This document shows, one piece after another, positions 1-8,599 of a DNA stretch of 64,000 nucleotides. Every line of letters begins with the position of its first letter. Position 1 is the first letter of the stretch. This stretch comes from Amycolatopsis sp. CA-128772. Lineage in GTDB: Bacteria > Actinomycetota > Actinomycetes > Mycobacteriales > Pseudonocardiaceae. Both the position numbers and the translations under genes were made by a program. The stretch covers positions 50,408 to 114,407 of the forward strand of contig NZ_PPHG01000091.1 in the NCBI RefSeq assembly GCF_002904295.1, read 5' to 3'. The notes below the pieces were generated by a model, which was given only the letters and a program-made list of their open reading frames with translations, had not been told where the DNA came from and searched no databases.

Positions 1-2551
1 CCCGGTAGCACCGCTCGAGGCCGAACCGCAGTTCGCGTTCCTCGAGCGGGCAACCCAGCACCCGCGCGCCCGGCGTCGGCTTGCCCTGCTTGAGCCATTC
101 GTGCGCGGCTTCGAGCACGTTCGCGCTCAGCTGCGTCTTGCGTTCGACATCCAGGCGAAGCCGTTCGAGCCGGGCCGACGCGTCGAGCAGATCGTGCTCG
201 GCGACCGGCGTCTCGCGGCCGTTCGCCTTGGTCGCGGTCGTCTTGATCTTGATCGCCGCGACCTGGGCGTCGACGTAGTGGGTCGACGACGGCGGCACGG
301 TTTCCAGCACCTCGACCGCGCTCGCCCGCGCGCCCTGCGCGAGGTACACGCGGGCGAGGCCGAAGGCGGCGCTGACGTAGGTGCGGTCGGTGCGCCAGAC
401 CAGCTCGTAGAACCGCGCGGCGGCGAAGTAGTCGCCGACGCCCTCGGCGCTGACACCCAGGGCGAGCTTCGGGGCGATCTCGCCCGGCAGGTCGTCGTAC
501 ACCGCTTCGAACGCGACGTGCGCAACCCGCGAACGGCCGCCCGCCAGCTCGATGAGGCCGCGGTACCAGTCGATCCGCCAGTCGTGCGGGAAGCCGTTCT
601 TGATCGCCAGGTACTGCGCCGCCTGCAGCTGCCGCTGCGCCTCCGCGAGCTCGCCGAGCTCGATCCGGGCGCGCACGATCCGCAGCCGGACCTCGATGGA
701 CTCCCGCGGCGCACCGGCCAGCGCCTCGATGGCGGCGCGCGGGTCGAGCGCGGTCGTGGTGGCGAGCACGCCCGCCGCCGGGTCGTCCGTGTCGACCTGC
801 GGGATCGGCAGGCCGGCGACGACCTCGTCCGCACCGGGCAGCGGCACGCTGGCGCCGGCCTCCGGCACCACCAGCTGCACGCCGAAGGTCCGGCTCTCCG
901 GGCCGAACACGGTGGACGCGCCGGGCCGCGGCTTGCCGGTGCCGAGCGCCATGATCTCGCGCAGGACGCCGGTGAGCTGGTCGGCCATTTCTTCGGCGGA
1001 GAGGAACCGGCGGTCCGGGTCGGCGTGCGTCGCGCGCCGCAGGAACCGGTAGTAAGAACCGAAGAGCGCGAACAGCGGGACGGCGTCCGGGCCGGGCAAG
1101 GTCGTCTTGAACTTGTTCGTGTAGCCGGTGAACTCGAAGCTCAGCACGGCGAGCGTGCGCCCGACGGTGAACAGGTCCGAGGCCACCGACGCGCCCTGCG
1201 TCGGCAGTTCCGGCGCGCTGTAGCCGGTGGTGAAGAACAGCGGGCTCTCGTAGTCGTCGGTGCGGCGGACCGCGCCGAGGTCGATCAGCTTCAGCTGCTC
1301 GTTGGTCTGGATGACGTTGTCGGGCTTGAGGTCGCAGTAGAGCAGGCCCTGGCTGTGCAGGTAGCCGAGTGCGGGCAGGATCTCCAGCCCGTAGGCGATG
1401 ACCTGGCCGATCGGCAGCGGCTCCGGACGGCGGCTTTCCCGGTGGTGCGCGAGGGCGAGCTGCCGCAGCGACTGGCCGCCGACGTACTCCATCACGATGT
1501 AGCCGGTCGTCGTCCCGCTGTGGGCGTCCGGGTGCTGCACGAAGTTGTGGATCTTGACGATGTTCGGGTGCTCGACCTCGGCGAGGAACCGCTGCTCGTT
1601 GGCCGCGGCCGCCATCGCCGTCGCGTCACCGGTGTCGATCAGTCCTTTGAGGACCACCCAGCGGTCGCTGACGTTGTGGTCCTGCGCCAGGTAGATCCAG
1701 CCGAGGCCGCCGTAGGCGATCGCGCCGAGGACTTCGTACTGGCCGCCGACGAGCTCGTTCGGCTGCAGCTTCGGGACGAAGGAGAACGGCGCGCCGCAGT
1801 TCTCGCACTTCCCTTCCGGGGAACCGGGTTCGCCGTCCTTGCCGCGGCCGACCTTCGTGTTGCAGCTGCCGCAGAACCGCTTTTCCTCCGACACCACCGG
1901 GTTCGACAGCACCGCGGACGCGGGGTCGCGCGCGGGAACCGGCGGCACCTCGACCAGCCCGGCGCCGAGCCGGCCGCGGCGGGACCGCGACGTCCGGGAC
2001 GACGTCCGCCGCGACGTGCCGGGGAACGCGCCGGGGACGGAACCCGAGCCGCTGCCGGTTCCGGTGCCCGTCCCGGTTCCGGTGTGCCGGCCTTCGCTGG
2101 TGCGCTCGGGCAGGACGCTTTCGGTGCCCGGGTCGGGCAGCGGGGTGCCGGGACCGGTGTCCGGGCGCGGCACCGGCGGCATGATGCTCTGGGTTTCCGG
2201 TGCCGGCGCCGCGAGCACGCTCGTCAGCTGCGGCTCGTCGGGCTGCGGCGGGCGGACGGCCTGCGTCGGCACCGGCTGGACCGGCGGCACGACCGGGTTC
2301 ATGCTGCCGGGCGGCTTGGTCGGGTCGTCGGCGCCCGGGATCGGCGCGCCGCGCGGCGGCGTCGGCGGGCGGCGCACCGGCGCGTGGAAGACGGTCTCCT
2401 CGCCGCGCGACGGCTCGCCGTCGTCGAGGCGGCCCGAGATCGACGGCTCCGGCGTCTCCCACCGCACCGGTGGCGGCGGCTGCCAGCTCGACCCGGCCTT
2501 CGGCTGGTCGTCCGGCGCGGCGTGCCGAGGACGGCGCGGCTCCTCCGACAC
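1..2551 (-). CDS. pknG: Serine/threonine protein kinase PknG (3' end beyond window)
   Basis: Soluble kinase of the PknG family. In mycobacteria and corynebacteria PknG is the output of the GlnX-GlnH relay and phosphorylates the FHA protein GarA/OdhI to adjust 2-oxoglutarate metabolism (family knowledge). Reading starts at GTG 2551 (VSEEPRRPRH) and leaves the left edge after 850 codons, so the stop is not seen. Visible: a Pro/Gly/Thr-rich tail of about 210 residues with a (TG)n run, a rubredoxin-like zinc knuckle (RFCGSCN and KCENCG, residues about 222-252), VVLK near 299, YCDLKPDNV near 405, DLG in place of DFG as is usual for PknG, then a helical TPR-type C-terminus. It is already longer than the 750-residue mycobacterial protein, mainly through the tail. 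It lies 52 bp downstream of glnH on the same strand. Identification is firm; the exact start is less so. Confidence 0.95.
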   Translation of the reverse strand, partial: MSEEPRRPRHAAPDDQPKAGSSWQPPPPVRWETPEPSISGRLDDGEPSRGEETVFHAPVRRPPTPPRGAPIPGADDPTKPPGSMNPVVPPVQPVPTQAVRPPQPDEPQLTSVLAAPAPETQSIMPPVPRPDTGPGTPLPDPGTESVLPERTSEGRHTGTGTGTGTGSGSGSVPGAFPGTSRRTSSRTSRSRRGRLGAGLVEVPPVPARDPASAVLSNPVVSEEKRFCGSCNTKVGRGKDGEPGSPEGKCENCGAPFSFVPKLQPNELVGGQYEVLGAIAYGGLGWIYLAQDHNVSDRWVVLKGLIDTGDATAMAAAANEQRFLAEVEHPNIVKIHNFVQHPDAHSGTTTGYIVMEYVGGQSLRQLALAHHRESRRPEPLPIGQVIAYGLEILPALGYLHSQGLLYCDLKPDNVIQTNEQLKLIDLGAVRRTDDYESPLFFTTGYSAPELPTQGASVASDLFTVGRTLAVLSFEFTGYTNKFKTTLPGPDAVPLFALFGSYYRFLRRATHADPDRRFLSAEEMADQLTGVLREIMALGTGKPRPGASTVFGPESRTFGVQLVVPEAGASVPLPGADEVVAGLPIPQVDTDDPAAGVLATTTALDPRAAIEALAGAPRESIEVRLRIVRARIELGELAEAQRQLQAAQYLAIKNGFPHDWRIDWYRGLIELAGGRSRVAHVAFEAVYDDLPGEIAPKLALGVSAEGVGDYFAAARFYELVWRTDRTYVSAAFGLARVYLAQGARASAVEVLETVPPSSTHYVDAQVAAIKIKTTATKANGRETPVAEHDLLDASARLERLRLDVERKTQLSANVLEAAHEWLKQGKPTPGARVLGCPLEERELRFGLERCYR

Positions 2552-2603
2552 TGCTACCTCCCAGATCCCCGGCGTGCGGGGATCGATCCTAGTCGCGACC
2601 GGT

Positions 2604-3578
2604 TCACTGGTACTGCGGCTGCGGCGGTGACGCCGGCCCGAGCGACGGTTCCACCCAGTGGCGGTAGCTGTTCTGCCAGGCGCCGCTGTTGCGGATGTTC
2701 TCGAGCACGGCGTTGACGAACTTGACCATGTCCTCGTTGTCCTTCGGCACGCCGATGCCGTAGTTCTCCTGGGTGAACTGGTCGCCGACGACCTGCAGCG
2801 TCGGGTCCTGCGCGGCCATCCCGGCGAGGATGGTGTCGTCGGTCGAAACCGCCTCGACCTGGCCCTGCTGGAGCATCACCAGGCAGTCCGACCAGTTGTC
2901 CACCGAGACCGCCACCGGCTTCGCCGGGTCCGTCGCGATCTTCGCCAGTGACGTCGACTTCTTCGCCGCGCACACCTTCTTGCCGCTCAGGTCGGCCAGC
3001 TTCGTCGCCTTCGACTCCTTCGTGACCAGCAGCCGCTGCCCGGCGACGTAGTACACGGAGGAGAACTGCACGTCCTTCTTGCGCGCGCAGGTGATGCTGT
3101 AGGTCCGGACCACGATGTCGACCTGGTGCTGCGCCAGCACGTCCTGCCGCTGCGACGACGTGATCGCGCGGAACTGGACGTGGCCTTCGGGCGCGCCGAA
3201 GATCGAGCGGGCGATCTCGTTGACGAGGTCGATGTCGAAGCCCTCGAGGTTGCCCGAGGTGGGGTTGCGGAAGCCGAACAGGTAGGTGGTCTGGTCGACG
3301 CCGGCGATGAGCTTGCCGCGTTCCTTGATCTTCGCCATGGTCGAGCCGCCGGGGATCGACGTGCCCTTGTCGGGCGCCAGGCTGGCGAGCGGGTTGCAGC
3401 TGGTGTCGCTGCCGCCGCCGGCCGCCGCGTCCGGGCCGCCGACGTGCGCGGGCTGCGGCCAGGCCGCGTTGCCGACCGGGGCCGGGTCGACCGGTTTCCC
3501 GGGGCTGCCGCAGGACGCCGCCAGCAGCGCGACGAGCGCCAGCACGCCCGCCCGGACCGTGATGCCCCGCCTGTTCAC
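2604..3578 (-). CDS. glnH: Glutamate/glutamine-type ABC substrate-binding lipoprotein GlnH
   Basis: Extracytoplasmic amino-acid sensor lipoprotein of the SBP_bac_3 family, 324 residues. In the GlnX-GlnH-PknG relay GlnH binds Asp/Glu outside the membrane and signals through GlnX (family knowledge). Start is GTG 3578 (VNRRGITVRAG), which overlaps the glnX stop as GTGA, so translation is coupled. Seen: a hydrophobic signal ending in a lipobox LLAASC with Cys near residue 23, a Pro/Ala/Gly-rich linker, then binding-domain motifs such as GKLIAGVDQ, GFDIDLVNEIA and ENYGIGVPKDNEDM. No ABC permease or ATPase gene is adjacent. That fits a sensory role rather than import. Confidence 0.93.
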   Translation of the reverse strand: MNRRGITVRAGVLALVALLAASCGSPGKPVDPAPVGNAAWPQPAHVGGPDAAAGGGSDTSCNPLASLAPDKGTSIPGGSTMAKIKERGKLIAGVDQTTYLFGFRNPTSGNLEGFDIDLVNEIARSIFGAPEGHVQFRAITSSQRQDVLAQHQVDIVVRTYSITCARKKDVQFSSVYYVAGQRLLVTKESKATKLADLSGKKVCAAKKSTSLAKIATDPAKPVAVSVDNWSDCLVMLQQGQVEAVSTDDTILAGMAAQDPTLQVVGDQFTQENYGIGVPKDNEDMVKFVNAVLENIRNSGAWQNSYRHWVEPSLGPASPPQPQYQ

Positions 3579-4990
3579 CGGTACTCCCTCAGTCGCTCCC
3601 GGATTCCCATGGTGACACCCGCGGCGGCGACGATCGCCAGCACGGCCAGGCCGGGCGCGAGGAACGTCAGCGCGGTGTCCCCGCGGTGGGTGTCGTCGAG
3701 GAATTCCTGCCTGCCGACGTCGATGGCCGCCTGGAGGCTGTCGTCGAGCCGCCGGAACGCCGGCGCCGAGCCGTCGGTCTTGTCCTCCAGGACGGCGAAG
3801 TCGACGGCTTCCTGGTACTGACCGGCGTCGTCCTGGGCGCGGACTTCCTTGTGGGCCTTGAGCCAGTCGTCGGTGGCCTTCGTCGCGTCGGCGACCTTCG
3901 TGACGCCCTCGCCGTCCTTGATCAAACCGCGGGCTTCGCCGAGCAGGCCGCCCTGGCCGTCGGGGCCGGCGAGCTGGACCGCGTTGGCGCCGAAGTCCTT
4001 CTCGTACGCGGCGCCGTCGCCGCGGGCGACCAGCGTCAGCGTTTCGTCCGCCCGGGCCTGCAGCGCCGCGATCCGCGCCCGGACCAGCACGTCGACGCGG
4101 TGCGAGCCGTCGGCCTGGCCGCTGCCGACCAGGCTGCCCTGCACGACCAGGGCGACCGCACCCCACAGCAGCGACACCACGACGGCGGCCGTGGCGACGA
4201 CGAGCCCGACGTTGAGCAGCCGGTTGGTGCGGCGGGTGAGGTGGATCTGCGCCACGACGAGCGCGGCCAGCAGGGCGGCCAGCAGGATCGTGGCGAGCCA
4301 CGGGAAGCCGGTCGCGCTGTCCTGCTCGTCGATCAGCCGCTCGGTGTCGACGCGGTAGAGGTCCTGGGCGGCCGGCAGGATCTTCGCCCGCATCAGCTCG
4401 GACGCCTCGCGGAGGTAGGACGCGCCGACCGGGTAGCCGAGCCGGTTGTTCGCGCGGGCCGTCTCGACGAGCCCGGTGTAGACGGGCAACGACTGGTTGA
4501 GGACGTCGACCGGGGCCGCGTCGGCGATGTCGGAGGCGTCGGAAGCGGCCTTGGCGAGCGCGGCACCGGCTTCGGCGACGTCACGCTCGTAGCGCTGGCG
4601 GAGCTCCGGCGGTTCGGTGCCGATGGAGAGGAACGCGCTCGCGGCGGTCGCGTCGGCGTCCGAGAGCGAGCGGTAGACCTGCTGTGCGGCGGCGGCGAGG
4701 GGCTCGCGGTGGTCGATGACGCCGGAGATCGTGTCGTCGCGGCTCTGCACCGACAGCGTCGCCACGAGGCCGGCGATGAGGGAGAGCAGCACCAGCCCGA
4801 CGGCGATGACGGTGAGCCGCCCGGGCGTGGTCGCGGCGGAGCGGACGATCGCGCGGACGCCCTGGCCCGGCAGGTCCAGCAGCCCCAGCAGGCCGCTGCG
4901 GCTCCCGGCGCGGTCACGGCCGTCCGGTGGCGACGGTGGGGGTCCGGGCGCGGGCGCCGCGGGACCCGGGGCCGTCGCAGTGCTGGTCAT
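3575..4990 (-). CDS. glnX: GlnX-like transmembrane signalling protein
   Basis: Integral membrane protein of 471 residues that would link external GlnH to cytoplasmic PknG (family knowledge from mycobacteria). Start ATG 4990 (MTSTATAPG) has a GGGGAGGAA Shine-Dalgarno about 9 bp upstream; an in-frame extension further upstream runs into repeat DNA and is rejected. Seen: a proline-rich cytoplasmic start, TM1 near residues 60-85 (TVIAVGLVLLSLIAGL), a long helical extracytoplasmic domain rich in Ala/Asp/Glu, two central hydrophobic segments (LATILLAALLAALVVA and VVATAAVVVSLLWGAVAL), a second extracytoplasmic helical domain, and a last TM (FLAPGLAVLAIVAAAG) followed by a basic tail. The gene order glnX-glnH-pknG matches mycobacteria. 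No enzymatic motif is visible. Confidence 0.88.
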   Translation of the reverse strand: MTSTATAPGPAAPAPGPPPSPPDGRDRAGSRSGLLGLLDLPGQGVRAIVRSAATTPGRLTVIAVGLVLLSLIAGLVATLSVQSRDDTISGVIDHREPLAAAAQQVYRSLSDADATAASAFLSIGTEPPELRQRYERDVAEAGAALAKAASDASDIADAAPVDVLNQSLPVYTGLVETARANNRLGYPVGASYLREASELMRAKILPAAQDLYRVDTERLIDEQDSATGFPWLATILLAALLAALVVAQIHLTRRTNRLLNVGLVVATAAVVVSLLWGAVALVVQGSLVGSGQADGSHRVDVLVRARIAALQARADETLTLVARGDGAAYEKDFGANAVQLAGPDGQGGLLGEARGLIKDGEGVTKVADATKATDDWLKAHKEVRAQDDAGQYQEAVDFAVLEDKTDGSAPAFRRLDDSLQAAIDVGRQEFLDDTHRGDTALTFLAPGLAVLAIVAAAGVTMGIRERLREYR

Positions 4991-5008
4991 CCCCGATTCC
5001 TCCCCGTA

Positions 5009-5066
5009 CCTTCCGGGGCTTCGCCCCGGGCCGGGGGCTTCCCCACCCGGTCCCCCCCGAAAAGCT
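5009..5066 (-). repeat. Dispersed GC-rich repeat, copy C (upstream of glnX)
   Basis: Read on the minus strand this stretch carries CTTTTCGGGGG, then ACCGGGTGGGGAAGCCCCCGG, then CCCGGGGCGAAG. It matches the copies at 35602-35650 and 57051-57103 in sequence and order of blocks. Internal dyads (GGGGGCTTCC, CCCGGGGCG) would let it fold strongly. It ends about 20 bp upstream of the glnX start, so it sits in the leader of that operon. Confidence 0.7.
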
Positions 5067-5241
5067 CTGTGAGCCGTCTCCGCAGAAGGTAGCCGAGTCG
5101 CCGCACGCACAGCCACCGGCACCGCCGCCTGTCACCAGCACGTGATCTCGGCGTGCAAGCGCCGACGGCCGACGTCAGCGCGCCGCGGACGCTGCCTTCA
5201 CCTGTTCGAGTGACGTTCGCCTCCGGCGGGTGGCCACTTCT

Positions 5242-5254
5242 GTCCACAGTGGAC
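5242..5254. repeat. GTCCACAGTGGAC palindromic motif
   Basis: A 13-bp inverted repeat immediately after the stop of the GAF regulator. The 11-bp core TCCACAGTGGA (or its complement) also occurs at 13361-13371, 42248-42258 and 45801-45811. Confidence 0.6.
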
Positions 5255-6517
5255 TCAGCCGCGGATGGCCGGGGCGAGCGAATGCGGGAGGACGGCTTCA
5301 GGCGTCGGCGGCCGCCGGACCACCACCTCGACGTCGTCGGCGAAGCGGTACGGCTTGGCGCCGAGGATGCCGCCGAAGTGGCGCCGCAGCCGGGACATCT
5401 CGGCGCGGACGGTGACCGTGCGGCCGGCGTCGCCGAACAGGTCGGCCGACAGCTCCGACGCCGAACGGCCGTCACGGTGGCTGGCCAGCACGTACAGCAT
5501 CTCGGCGTGGCGCGGGCTGAGCCGGTGCGTCCAGGTCCCGGCCGCGCCGGCCACGGTGAGCTCCGGCTCGCGCGGCGACCGGACGTCGAGCACGACGCGG
5601 GTGGGCGGGGCGGCTTCGGTCTCGGTCAGCCGGATCAGCCAGCCGCCGGGCACCGGCTCGGCCGCGCAGTTGCCGTACGCCGGCAGCCAGACCCGGCCGG
5701 GGCCGAGGCCGGTGGGCAGCGCGATCCGGTCGACCGGCGCGAGCCCGGCGGCCGCGGCGACCCAGCCGTGCTCGTCGGCCACCACGGCCGGTCCGCCGAC
5801 CTTCGCCAGCACCGGGACGGCGAAGCCGCGAAGCCGTTCGAGCTCGGTGAGGTGGGTGGTGCGCAGCTGGGCCTCGGCGAGCCGTGTCACCGCGTCGACC
5901 AGCGCCAACGTCGTCGCGTGGACGGTCGAGGCCGGCCCGGAGAGGTCGACGACGCCGAGCAGCCTGCCGTCACGCGGGTCGTGCAGCGGCGCGGCCGCGC
6001 ACGTCCAGGAGTGCTGGGCACGGACGTAGTGCTCGGCCGAGTAGATCTGCACCGGCGTGCGCGCGACCAGCGCGGTGCCGATCGCGTTGGTGCCGACGGA
6101 CTCTTCCTGCCAGTCGACGCCTTCGACGAACCCGAGCCCGTCGGCGCGGCGGCGGACCGCGGCGCTGCCGTCGCGCCAGAGGACGGCACCGCCCGCGTCG
6201 GCGATCACCATGATGTGGGCGGCCTGCTCGGCGAGGCTGATCAGGCCGTCGCGCAGGGTCGGCAGCGCGTCGGCCAGCCCGCTGGCGCGGCGGCGCGCTT
6301 CCAGCTGTTCGAAGGTCAGGACGGGTGCGGCGGCCCGGCTGTCGGGGTCCATGCCGAGGCGGCGCATGCGTTGCCAGGATGCGCCGATGACCGCCCGCGG
6401 GCGGCTGGGCAGCACTTTTCCGCTCAGGGCCGCTTCGTGCACCTGCGCGAGGACACGGGCGTGCCGCCCGGGATCCACCCCCGCCGGCAACGCCGCCTCG
6501 AGGTCTCGCTGCCCCAA
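5255..6517 (-). CDS. GAF-domain transcriptional regulator with C-terminal winged helix (AcoR-related, no AAA+ domain)
   Basis: Putative regulator of the upstream acoX/E1-alpha-like genes, 420 residues. Start TTG 6517 is supported by an AAGGAG Shine-Dalgarno six bases upstream. Seen: an N-terminal segment with the AcoR-like stretch ASWQRMRRLGMDPD, a GAF sensor domain at about 85-235 (SVGTNAIGTAL and QHSWTCAAAPLHDP are typical of AcoR-type GAF domains), a linker, and a C-terminal winged-helix-like segment at about 335-400 (ELSADLFGDAGRTVTVRAEMSRLRRHF). The AAA+ sigma-54 module and Fis helix of classical AcoR are absent, as is usual for actinobacterial versions. It is the last gene of the minus-strand cluster, 96 bp after the E1-alpha-like gene. 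A TCCACAGTGGA palindrome abuts its stop. Confidence 0.8.
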   Translation of the reverse strand: MGQRDLEAALPAGVDPGRHARVLAQVHEAALSGKVLPSRPRAVIGASWQRMRRLGMDPDSRAAAPVLTFEQLEARRRASGLADALPTLRDGLISLAEQAAHIMVIADAGGAVLWRDGSAAVRRRADGLGFVEGVDWQEESVGTNAIGTALVARTPVQIYSAEHYVRAQHSWTCAAAPLHDPRDGRLLGVVDLSGPASTVHATTLALVDAVTRLAEAQLRTTHLTELERLRGFAVPVLAKVGGPAVVADEHGWVAAAAGLAPVDRIALPTGLGPGRVWLPAYGNCAAEPVPGGWLIRLTETEAAPPTRVVLDVRSPREPELTVAGAAGTWTHRLSPRHAEMLYVLASHRDGRSASELSADLFGDAGRTVTVRAEMSRLRRHFGGILGAKPYRFADDVEVVVRRPPTPEAVLPHSLAPAIRG

Positions 6518-6613
6518 CCGCCGCTCCTTGCGCTCTTACCTCCCCGGAGTCTGCCTTTTCGAGGCGGTGATCGGAAGGTGGCGCACATCGCGGCCGGGCC
6601 CGGCCGGCCCGGG

Positions 6614-7381
6614 TCAGTACGAGACGTAGACGTCGGTCTGCGGGCTGTCCGGGGTGGCGCTCGCGGCGGAAACCGAATCTTCGATGAGCTTCGCGACTTC
6701 GGCGTCGATGTCGTCGAGGACCTGTCGGGCCAGCTCACCGCTGTCGGTGACGCGGGCGCGGAACCGCGTGAGGCAGTCGAAGCCGTCCTCGACGAAGCCG
6801 GCTTCGATCAGCGTCGGACCGCCGCCACCGCGGGCGCGGCCGACCGCCTCGCCGGCCGCTTCGTGGACGGCGAAGAAGTCGGAGCCGTCGACGATCACGA
6901 CGGGCATGCCGAGCCCGGCCACCCGATCGGCGTAGCCGCCGTCCTCCGCGACGAAGATCGCCGGCAGGTTCCAGGCGCACGCGAGGGTCAGCGCCTCCGC
7001 CGTCGCCGCCGGGTTGACGGCGCTCTCGCCGAGGAAGGCCACGCCGACACCGCCGTTGTCCTGCTGTTTCGCGGCCAGCGCGGCGCCGCAGACGAGGAGG
7101 GGGACGCCGCCGAGCGTGCCGTCGGCGATGTGGGTCCGGCGGCCGCGGATATCGGCCATCACGGCCCGGACGTCGACGCCCTTGGCGATGCGGTGACCGT
7201 GCCGGCGGTGGGCGCCGGCGATGACGTCCCGGCCGTCGAGGTGCAGGCAGACACCGGCCGCGGCGGCCTCCGCACCGGCGGTCCGGGGCCCGGCCGGTTC
7301 GCCGGTCTCCCGGCGGACTCGCTCTTCGAAGGCCCGGATGGTGCACATCACGCGGTACGCACCCTGCAGGGCGTCAGTCAT
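6614..7381 (-). CDS. Degenerate acetoin/pyruvate dehydrogenase E1-alpha-like protein
   Basis: Resembles the AcoA E1-alpha subunit of the acetoin dehydrogenase complex, but has only 255 residues against about 320-330 for the family. Family segments are recognisable: VMCTIRAFEERV, AGAHRRHGHRIAKGVD and AEALTLACAWNLPAIFV. The ThDP/Mg signature is altered: the usual GDG reads GES (118-120), and the closing Asn pair reads EDGG. The GKGGSMH loop is shortened to RRTHIAD. ThDP binding is therefore doubtful (inference). Start ATG 7381 overlaps the acoX stop as ATGA. No E1-beta (acoB) or E2 (acoC) gene is nearby, so no complete complex is encoded here. It could be a pseudoenzyme, a regulatory subunit or a decaying gene; the intact frame argues for a retained function. 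Confidence 0.75.
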   Translation of the reverse strand: MTDALQGAYRVMCTIRAFEERVRRETGEPAGPRTAGAEAAAAGVCLHLDGRDVIAGAHRRHGHRIAKGVDVRAVMADIRGRRTHIADGTLGGVPLLVCGAALAAKQQDNGGVGVAFLGESAVNPAATAEALTLACAWNLPAIFVAEDGGYADRVAGLGMPVVIVDGSDFFAVHEAAGEAVGRARGGGGPTLIEAGFVEDGFDCLTRFRARVTDSGELARQVLDDIDAEVAKLIEDSVSAASATPDSPQTDVYVSY

Positions 7382-8412
7382 CTTCGACGCTCCTTCCCCG
7401 AATCGGTCTCCGCGCGCAACAGCCCTTTCCGCGCCGCCTCCGCCATCGCCGCCCGGACGTCGACGACCCACGGCCCGTCCGGTTTGAGCTCGACGAACGC
7501 GCTCTCCCCGGTCTTCAGCTCGAGTTCCCGCTCGCCGTCGAGCGCGATGACCCCGCCGGCGGCCGCAAGTTCGACGCGCACCCCGGGCCGGAGCAGACCC
7601 CAGCCGCGCACCCCGACGGGCCGCACGAGCCCGGGTGCGATCGGCGCCTGCACGACGTACGGCGTCTCCCCGACCGGCCCGAGCTGCAGTGCGACGCCGT
7701 CCGGGCTCGACCGGGGGCTCGGGCAGAGCTGGCCGGGAACGCTCGAGAGGCCGATCCCGTCCGGCTCGGCGAAGGTGCAGTACAGCTCGGTGAGCGAGGA
7801 CGGGTCCCACAGCGCCCGGGCGCCGATGTGCCTGCTCAGCGACACGCAGACGTCGACGAGCGCGATCTCGCGACGCGCCTTCGTGACGACCTCGAGCACG
7901 CTGACGCGGTGGGTGACGAGGTCGGGATCGATCTGGCCGGTGGCGATCAGCCCGGCGGCCAGGCCGGCCACGGTCGCCTCCCGCATCTGCGGGAAGACGT
8001 TGTTGGTCCCGGTGGAGAGAGCGAGGATCGGCACGTCTTCGCACGCGGCGGCGGCCACGCGCGCGGTTCCGTCGCCACCGAGGACGACGATGACGCCGGC
8101 GCCCGCCTCGACCATCCGGCGCACCGCGTTCGTCGTGTCGGCCGCGGTGCCGGTGATGGGGTCGTCCTCGCAGAAGTCGACCTTCGGCCAGGTCCCGCCC
8201 CGGCCGAGCGAGCGCAGGACCGCGGCGGAGATGCCGCCGAGATCGGTCGAGACGAGTGCGCGGTCCAGCCCCGTGACGGCGAACGCCGCCAGCAGCCGCT
8301 GGACCATGTTCGCCTTCTCCGCGGTGGGGAACACCGAAGCCTGCGCGACCAGCCGGCGGATGTCCCGCCCCGAAGCCGGGTTCGCGACGATCCCCGCCAC
8401 CGTTTCGCCCAC
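7378..8412 (-). CDS. acoX: AcoX, NAD-kinase-like protein of acetoin operons
   Basis: ATP-NAD kinase-fold protein of 344 residues, resembling AcoX of acetoin catabolic operons. AcoX has no proven reaction (family knowledge). Seen: an N-terminal VAGIVANPASGRDIRR, the kinase-fold motif VVLGGDGTARVA, then LALSTGTNNVFP. The C-terminal half (VGVRGWGLLRPGVRVEL) forms a beta-rich region. Start GTG 8412 is chosen because GGGAGG lies just upstream; the longer open frame to 8679 runs through intergenic DNA with operator-like repeats. First gene of a three-gene minus-strand unit, coupled by ATGA to the E1-alpha-like gene. Confidence 0.85.
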   Translation of the reverse strand: MGETVAGIVANPASGRDIRRLVAQASVFPTAEKANMVQRLLAAFAVTGLDRALVSTDLGGISAAVLRSLGRGGTWPKVDFCEDDPITGTAADTTNAVRRMVEAGAGVIVVLGGDGTARVAAAACEDVPILALSTGTNNVFPQMREATVAGLAAGLIATGQIDPDLVTHRVSVLEVVTKARREIALVDVCVSLSRHIGARALWDPSSLTELYCTFAEPDGIGLSSVPGQLCPSPRSSPDGVALQLGPVGETPYVVQAPIAPGLVRPVGVRGWGLLRPGVRVELAAAGGVIALDGERELELKTGESAFVELKPDGPWVVDVRAAMAEAARKGLLRAETDSGKERRR

Positions 8413-8425
8413 CTGACCTCCCGTT

Positions 8426-8488
8426 CCTGTTCCGGAGAACAGGAGACCCCGCGATCGGCGTGGACGGAAGGGTTGCAGGGCGTTGCAG
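8426..8488. promoter_or_regulatory. Candidate operator region of the acoX operon
   Basis: Contains a perfect inverted repeat CCTGTTC-N4-GAACAGG (8426-8443) just upstream of the acoX Shine-Dalgarno, and a GTTGCAG direct repeat ten bases apart (8472-8478 and 8482-8488). The spacing and position suit a binding site for the GAF regulator encoded downstream; that link is inference. Confidence 0.4.
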
Positions 8489-8599
8489 TGTTCGGGCGTG
8501 CTCGAAGCGTCACAGATCACACCGGCGCGTCCCACTGGCTGGTCTTCAGTGGACTGTCCAACCGGGAGAGGGGTGAGAACCAACCGGAACTCGGCCCGG

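Noticed and set aside
101..2716. 871-codon plus-strand open frame over pknG
   Set aside because: Arg/Gly-rich shadow of the minus-strand kinase, whose motifs are unmistakable.
2631..4301. Long minus frame joining glnH to sequence inside glnX
   Set aside because: The upstream half is a shadow of glnX; the lipoprotein start at 3578 is clear.
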